Of a stretch of 30,769 nucleotides of DNA, positions 26,119 through 30,769 are shown one piece after another. Below the pieces are notes generated by a model. That model did no database searches. It worked only from the letters and a program-made list of their open reading frames with translations, and had not been told where the DNA came from. The position numbers were made by a program, and so were the translations under genes. This DNA is from an uncultured Lachnospiraceae bacterium (GTDB taxonomy: Bacteria > Bacillota > Clostridia > Lachnospirales > Lachnospiraceae): positions 1 to 30,769 of the forward strand of contig CAJUIO010000036.1 of the NCBI GenBank assembly GCA_910586025.1, given 5' to 3'. Each line of letters begins with the position of its first letter. Position 1 is the first letter of the stretch.

Positions 26119-26231
26119 GAAAAATCAGGAACGGAATGGTATAACAAAAGACGGAGAAAATGCCGATATAATTATATTAAACGAGGTGTCGCAGAAGGAT
26201 CTGTGGATAGCGGGAAACAGGGAGGTTGCCT

Positions 26232-27023
26232 ATGTTACCAATTATGTCGGGAACAATTTACAGTATGGGGAAAATGGCTGAGCTTGAGAGCAAGTGGAAG
26301 CAGAAAAAGGAGAGCGGGAAGATTTTTCAGAAGGAGATGACGGCTGAGGAGCGGCTGATGGACCGGTATCAGGAGGATCTTGAAAATATGCGTAAGAACG
26401 ATACCATGAATTCCATCAGCGGCAAGCTCAGGAGCGGTCAGGAGCTCACGCCCGAGGAGGTGCGGTATCTTCAGAAAAACAATCCTGCCCTGTATCAGGA
26501 GTACCAGGAAATCAGGAGCGAGAAGGAAGCCTATGAGAGAGGCCTCAAAAACTGTAAGACCAAGGAAGATGTGGAGAGGTTCAAAATCAATAAGATGAAT
26601 GGCTATCTGTCGCAGGCCAAGTCAGTCATGAACAATCCCAATATTCCAAAGGGGCAGAAGAAGGCTTTGATGGAGAAAATTCTGGGTAAGACCATGGGGA
26701 TTGAGAAGGTACACATGAAATTTGTGGCTTCGGGCGGGTATGCCGCTCTCCCCACTGACGAGGAGCTTGCCGAGGAGAAGAAGAGGAAGAACGCACAGGC
26801 AGGGGAGAGTGCGGAGGCGGTCAGCGACAGCATCAGGGAAGATGCGGAGATTGCAGGAGAGGATGAGAGCGCGAGACTGACGGAGCTTGGGGAGAGTGCA
26901 GATGCCCTGGCGGATTCGGTAAAGGCGCAGGTCTCGGATTATCTGGTGCGGGAGCGGGATCCCGGCTATGGATTGGAGTTTTTTGGATATGACCAGAAGG
27001 GGAAGGCGGTTACGAAAAAATAA
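26232..27023 (+). CDS. Unrecognised charged protein, coiled-coil-like
   Basis: This 263-residue protein is not recognised. It is strongly charged and largely helical in appearance, with no signal peptide or membrane segment. A Lys/Glu-rich first half (residues 15-120) includes KEMTAEERLMDRYQEDLENM and a TPEEVRYLQKNNPALYQEY segment. The second half has two similar Ala/Glu stretches, AGESAEAVSDSI and LGESADALADSV, near residues 196 and 222. The ATG at 26232 follows GGGAGG by six bases. Its stop is three bases before the MATE gene start, so the two genes are probably translated together. Similar charged proteins of unknown role are seen in Lachnospiraceae, but no family name can be given. Confidence 0.6.
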   Translation: MLPIMSGTIYSMGKMAELESKWKQKKESGKIFQKEMTAEERLMDRYQEDLENMRKNDTMNSISGKLRSGQELTPEEVRYLQKNNPALYQEYQEIRSEKEAYERGLKNCKTKEDVERFKINKMNGYLSQAKSVMNNPNIPKGQKKALMEKILGKTMGIEKVHMKFVASGGYAALPTDEELAEEKKRKNAQAGESAEAVSDSIREDAEIAGEDESARLTELGESADALADSVKAQVSDYLVRERDPGYGLEFFGYDQKGKAVTKK

Positions 27024-27026
27024 ACC

Positions 27027-28376
27027 ATGAAAACAAAAGTACAAAAGAACAACATTACAGAGGGAGTAATCTGGAAGCAGCTGCTTTTCTTTTTCTTCCC
27101 TCTTTTGTTCGGGACATTTTTTCAGCAGCTGTATAACACGGTGGATGCCGTGGTGGTGGGCCAGTTTGTGGGAAAGGAGGCGCTTGCCGAGGTGGGAGGC
27201 GCTTCTGCCATGGTCATTAATATCTTCGTGGGATTTTTTGTGGGTGTGTCAACAGGAGCCACGGTGACGATCTCGCAGTTTTTCGGAGGAGAGAGGATGC
27301 GTGAGGTGCGTGATGCGGTTCACACTGCAATGGCGCTTTCCATTGCCGCCGGAATCGTAATCATGGTAATCGGGCTGATCGGGGCGCCTGCGGTTCTTTC
27401 CATGATGAATACGCCTGCGGAGACCGTGGAGGGATCCGTGCTCTACCTGCGTGTCTATTTTTGCGGCATGGTGGCGAACCTGATCTACAATGTGGGAGCG
27501 GGGATTCTCCGGGCAATAGGGGATTCCCGAAAGCCGCTTTATTTTCTCATTGCGAGCTGTCTGGTGAACGTGGTGCTGGATCTGCTTCTGGTTGTGGTAT
27601 GTGACATGGGAGTGGCGGGGGTGGCGCTCGCCACGATTCTGTCACAGCTGTTCAGTGCGGTGCTTGTTATAGCGGCGCTTATGAGATTTCCGGAGGAATA
27701 CTGTCTGAACGTGAGAGATATCCGTTTTCATGGCTGGGTGCTCCGCCGAATCGTGGCTATCGGAATTCCGGCAGGCTTTCAGTCTCTTATGTACTCCCTG
27801 TCCAACGCTCTGATCCAGACCAATGTGAACAGCTTCGGGACAAGCACGGTGGCGGCGTGGACGGCTTACAGCAAGATAGACGCCCTGTTCTGGATGATGG
27901 TGAGCTCCTTTGGAATTGCGATCACCACCTTTGTGGGACAGAATTACGGAGCGGGCTTCTACACAAGGGTGCGCAAGGGTGTGCGGCAGTGCCTGCTGCT
28001 CACTGCAGTCTTTACTCTTTTTATCAACATCATAATCATACCCTTTGGGGAGATTTTGTTCCGGCTCTTCACCAGGGACGGGGAGGTTGTTTCCATAGGA
28101 ATTATGATGATGCGGTTTCTGGTCCCCACCTTTATGACCTATATCTGCATTGAGATTTTTTCCGGAGCTCTTCGGGGAATGGGAGATACGCTGGTTCCCA
28201 CGTTGATTACGGGGGGAGGAATCTGCGGTCTCCGCGTCCTGTGGCTTCTTGCGGCGGTTCCCAGGTGGAATCACATGAAGACGGTGATGCTCAGCTATCC
28301 GATTACCTGGGTGATTACCTCGATACTGTTTGTGGTTTATTACCTGTGGTATACAAAGAAGCACAGGATCGGCTGA
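27027..28376 (+). CDS. MATE-family multidrug/metabolite exporter
   Basis: This 449-residue membrane protein belongs to the MATE (MatE/NorM-DinF) family of cation-coupled exporters. The N-terminal pattern FPLLFGTFFQQLYNTVDAVVVGQFVG and the internal repeat with GIPAGFQSLMYSLSN in the second half are typical. About twelve hydrophobic segments are visible, in two halves of six, and the length fits the family. It has only a weak ribosome site and starts three bases after the previous stop, so it depends on translational coupling. The substrate cannot be read. No regulator sits beside it. Confidence 0.87.
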   Translation: MKTKVQKNNITEGVIWKQLLFFFFPLLFGTFFQQLYNTVDAVVVGQFVGKEALAEVGGASAMVINIFVGFFVGVSTGATVTISQFFGGERMREVRDAVHTAMALSIAAGIVIMVIGLIGAPAVLSMMNTPAETVEGSVLYLRVYFCGMVANLIYNVGAGILRAIGDSRKPLYFLIASCLVNVVLDLLLVVVCDMGVAGVALATILSQLFSAVLVIAALMRFPEEYCLNVRDIRFHGWVLRRIVAIGIPAGFQSLMYSLSNALIQTNVNSFGTSTVAAWTAYSKIDALFWMMVSSFGIAITTFVGQNYGAGFYTRVRKGVRQCLLLTAVFTLFINIIIIPFGEILFRLFTRDGEVVSIGIMMMRFLVPTFMTYICIEIFSGALRGMGDTLVPTLITGGGICGLRVLWLLAAVPRWNHMKTVMLSYPITWVITSILFVVYYLWYTKKHRIG

Positions 28377-28475
28377 TATTGCAGGGTTAAATTCAGAAAT
28401 TGGTTGCATTCTATCATCCTTATGTTAAAATTAAGATTGTCATGAGGTTAAATTTCTTTAAACGGAGGATGAGAA

Positions 28476-29033
28476 ATGGAGAACAAGAGTAAGTTTACTA
28501 TCAAGAGTATCGTGGCGATCGGTATCGGTGCGGCGCTGTTTTTCGTGCTGGGACGCTTTGTGTCAATCCCCACACCCATACCGAATACCACGGCAAACAT
28601 TCAGTACGGCGTACTGTCCGTGTTCGGCATTATCTTCGGGCCGGTTGTGAGTATGCTCGCAGGCTTTATCGGACACACGCTGGCCGATCTGTCCTGGGGA
28701 AGCCCCTGGTGGAGCTGGATCATTGCGTCGGGCGTTTTCGGTCTGATCGTAGGTCTTGCAAAGAAAGCAATCAATATCGAGGGCGGAAAGTTCGGACTCA
28801 GGGAGATCATTATCTTTAACGCGGTTCAGGTTGTGGCTCACGGCGTGTGCTGGGTAGGCGTTGCAACCGTGCTGGACGTGCTGATCTACAGCGAGCCCAT
28901 TGAGAAGCTGGTAGCCCAGAGCCTTGGCGCATGGGGGATGAATGCGGTGACTACCGCTATCGTGGGAACCTTATTGCTGTTTGCGTATTCCAAGACTGTG
29001 ACAAAGGCGGGAAGCCTTCAGAAGGAAGATTAA
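28476..29033 (+). CDS. ECF transporter S component (UPF0397 family)
   Basis: This 185-residue membrane protein is the substrate-binding (S) component of an energy-coupling-factor transporter. It resembles the UPF0397 group within the ECF riboflavin-type S components: VAIGIGAALFFVLGRF, IPTPIPNTTANIQYG, GFIGHTLADLSWGSPWWSW and the end KTVTKAGSL. About five to six membrane segments are visible. A GGAGG site at 28464-28468 precedes the ATG. It forms an operon with the ATPase directly downstream (gap four bases). The vitamin or cofactor carried by UPF0397 systems is not securely known, and no riboswitch was recognised upstream to suggest one. Confidence 0.85.
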   Translation: MENKSKFTIKSIVAIGIGAALFFVLGRFVSIPTPIPNTTANIQYGVLSVFGIIFGPVVSMLAGFIGHTLADLSWGSPWWSWIIASGVFGLIVGLAKKAINIEGGKFGLREIIIFNAVQVVAHGVCWVGVATVLDVLIYSEPIEKLVAQSLGAWGMNAVTTAIVGTLLLFAYSKTVTKAGSLQKED

Positions 29034-29037
29034 TCAG

Positions 29038-30741
29038 ATGCAGGAGCCAATTATTTCTTTTAAGGATTATACGTATCATTATCGTTCTCAGGCAGAGCCG
29101 ACGATACACAATATAAATCTTGAGATTCATAAAGGGGAACGGATTATTATCGTGGGTCCTTCAGGGTGCGGCAAAAGCACCCTGGCTCACTGCCTTAATG
29201 GTCTGAACCCCTTTAGTTATCCCGGGGAAAGCACGGGAAGCCTTACGATCTGCGGGATCGAGGCGGCCAGGTCCGGTATTTTTGAGCTGAGCCAGTATGT
29301 CGGCACGGTCCTGCAGGATACGGACGGGCAGTTTATCGGAATGACAGTTCTTGAGGATATCGCCTTTTCCATGGAAAACAGCTGTGTTCCAAAGGAGGAG
29401 ATGATCCGGCGCACCAGGCAGGAGGCGGAGAGGGTATCTCTGACCGAAAAGCTGGATGCGGCGCCCCATGAGCTTTCAGGGGGACAGAAGCAGCGTGTTT
29501 CCATGGCCGGGGTCATGATCAACAGGGTGCCTGTACTTCTGTTTGACGAGCCCCTGGCGAATCTGGATCCGGCAGCAGGACGTGATGCCATTGAGCTGAT
29601 CGATCATCTGCAGAAGGATGACGATAAGACCGTGGTGATTATTGAGCACCGTCTCGAGGATGCCATGCATATGGGGGCGGACAGGATTATCCTCATGGAA
29701 AACGGAAGGATTGTCAGTGATTCTTCTCCCGAGGAGCTCTTTTTGTCGGATAAGCTCACAAGGGCGGGAATCCGCGAGCCGCTGTATCTGACGGCTCTTA
29801 AATATGCGGGAATCGAGCCGGATGGGGACATGCATGTGGAGCGCATGCAGACATTATGCCTTAAGGAGTCCCATAAGGAAAAGATCAGGGAGTGGTTTGC
29901 GGAGAGAAAGCAGAGGGAGCCTGCAAGAGAGAGGCCCGAGGTGCTTCGGGCTCAGGGAATCCACTTTGGCTACCTTGCCGGAAAGGAAAATCTCTCTGAC
30001 ATCAGTTTTTCCATCCGGGAAGGTGAGATGGTCAGTATCGTGGGCAAGAACGGCGCCGGAAAGAGTACCATGGCAAAGCTTCTGTGCGGCTTTGAAAAGC
30101 CGGATAAGGGAACGCTCTATTACCGGGGAAAGGACATGGCCGGAGATACCATCAAGGAGAGGGCCTCGCATATCGGCTACGTGATGCAGAATCCCAACCA
30201 GATGATCAGCAAACCCATGATTTTCGAGGAGGTTGCCTTAAGCCTTGTGATGCAGCAGCTCCCGGAGGAGGAGATCAGGCAGAGGGTTTATGAGACGCTT
30301 AAGATATGCGGTCTCTACGAGTTTCGGAACTGGCCGGTAAACGCTCTCAGCTATGGGCAGAAAAAGCGTGTGACCATCGCAAGCATTCTGGTGGTGAGCC
30401 CTCAGATTCTCATACTGGACGAGCCCACCGCGGGACAGGATTTCCGGCACTATACGGAGATCATGGAATTTCTCCGGGAACTGAATGAAAAAGGAATCAC
30501 GGTGCTGATGATCACCCATGACATGCATCTGATGCTGGAATATACCAGCCGGAGCCTTGTTTTTGCGGACGGGAGAATGATTGCGGACACCACGCCGGAG
30601 GCGCTTTTTTCAGATCCGCAGCTGGTTAAGAGGGCGAGTCTTAAGGAAACCTCGCTGGCGGAAATCGCCCAGGCGGGCGGGCTTCATCCTGAGAGCTATA
30701 TCAGGGCTTTTATTGAATACGACAGGGAGGTAAGGGCATGA
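29038..30741 (+). CDS. ECF transporter ATPase with two fused ABC domains
   Basis: This 567-residue protein is the energy-coupling ATPase of the ECF system, with both nucleotide-binding domains in one chain. Domain 1 has Walker A GPSGCGKST (40-48), Q-loop VLQDTDGQ, signature LSGGQKQR (146-153), Walker B VLLFDEP and His204 in IEHR. Domain 2 has GKNGAGKST (336-344), YVMQNPNQ, the signature variant LSYGQKKR (437-444), ILILDEP and His494 in THD. The second signature has Tyr in place of the usual first Gly (LSGGQ). Its stop overlaps the next start by four bases (ATGA), which couples it to the following gene. Confidence 0.9.
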   Translation: MQEPIISFKDYTYHYRSQAEPTIHNINLEIHKGERIIIVGPSGCGKSTLAHCLNGLNPFSYPGESTGSLTICGIEAARSGIFELSQYVGTVLQDTDGQFIGMTVLEDIAFSMENSCVPKEEMIRRTRQEAERVSLTEKLDAAPHELSGGQKQRVSMAGVMINRVPVLLFDEPLANLDPAAGRDAIELIDHLQKDDDKTVVIIEHRLEDAMHMGADRIILMENGRIVSDSSPEELFLSDKLTRAGIREPLYLTALKYAGIEPDGDMHVERMQTLCLKESHKEKIREWFAERKQREPARERPEVLRAQGIHFGYLAGKENLSDISFSIREGEMVSIVGKNGAGKSTMAKLLCGFEKPDKGTLYYRGKDMAGDTIKERASHIGYVMQNPNQMISKPMIFEEVALSLVMQQLPEEEIRQRVYETLKICGLYEFRNWPVNALSYGQKKRVTIASILVVSPQILILDEPTAGQDFRHYTEIMEFLRELNEKGITVLMITHDMHLMLEYTSRSLVFADGRMIADTTPEALFSDPQLVKRASLKETSLAEIAQAGGLHPESYIRAFIEYDREVRA

Positions 30742-30769
30742 GCGCATCACTCTCCTATATCAAAAAGGA
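30738..30769 (+). CDS. Start of the next gene, probably the ECF T component (partial)
   Basis: Only ten codons are inside the window, beginning MSASLSYIKK. The ATG overlaps the ATPase stop, and GGGAGG-like purines precede it. By operon order (S component, double ATPase, then T component) it should encode the transmembrane T component. The visible residues alone do not prove this. Confidence 0.5.
   Translation, partial: MSASLSYIKK

Noticed and set aside
26140..26172. TATAAT at 26167 as a promoter for the unrecognised protein
   Set aside because: No acceptable -35 box stands 16-18 bases upstream, and read-through from the preceding gene is equally likely.
28377..28475. Riboswitch or strong promoter before the ECF operon
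   Set aside because: The 99 bases show no recognisable thiamine, riboflavin (FMN) or cobalamin riboswitch core. A 9-base direct repeat GGTTAAATT (28385 and 28446) and a TTGCAT box without a well-spaced -10 are too weak to call.

Overview
The window looks like a chromosomal segment of an anaerobic gut Firmicute of the Lachnospiraceae type. The grounds are moderately GC-rich coding DNA with AGGAGG ribosome sites, a membrane-anchored XRE regulator of a kind common in that family, sugar importers that lack their own ATPase, a UPF0397-type ECF vitamin transporter, and an RsmI tail at the left edge. No genus can be named from sequence alone. No rRNA, tRNA, insertion sequence, phage gene or CRISPR array was seen.

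Region 1 (1-12.3 kb) is a carbohydrate locus unusually rich in esterases. After the last codons of rsmI comes a PucR/CdaR-type regulator on the minus strand. Divergent from it is a plus-strand operon with two tandem EstA/esterase-D-like hydrolases, a lipoprotein sugar-binding protein, two LplB/YtcP-type permeases, a family 2 glycoside hydrolase and two tandem type-B carboxylesterases. None of the enzymes has a signal peptide. The simplest reading (inference) is that an acylated glycoside or oligosaccharide is imported intact, then deacylated by the esterases and cleaved by the GH2 enzyme inside the cell. Two overlapping palindromes between the divergent promoters are a candidate operator.

Region 2 (12.3-13.75 kb) holds a short promoter-to-terminator stretch without a convincing protein, then a membrane-bound XRE regulator and a strong terminator.

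Region 3 (13.75-26.1 kb) is an alpha-glucoside-type locus. It has a lipoprotein binding protein, two MalF/MalG-type permeases, two paralogous glycogen-debranching-like (alpha/alpha)6-barrel proteins, a LacI regulator, and one polypeptide joining a GH65 glycoside phosphorylase to a beta-phosphoglucomutase. Copies of the core AAAACGTTTT stand before the binding-protein gene (twice), the LacI gene and the GH65 fusion gene, which defines a small local regulon. The fusion would convert an imported alpha-glucoside and phosphate to beta-glucose-1-phosphate and then to glucose-6-phosphate.

Region 4 (26.1-30.8 kb) is more ordinary. It holds an unrecognised charged protein, a MATE-family exporter, and an ECF transporter operon (S component, a two-domain ATPase, and the first ten codons of the next gene, probably the T component).

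In both sugar loci an intrinsic terminator lies directly after the binding-protein gene and before the permeases. No importer ATPase is present for either, so both probably share an MsmX/MsiK-type ATPase encoded elsewhere.
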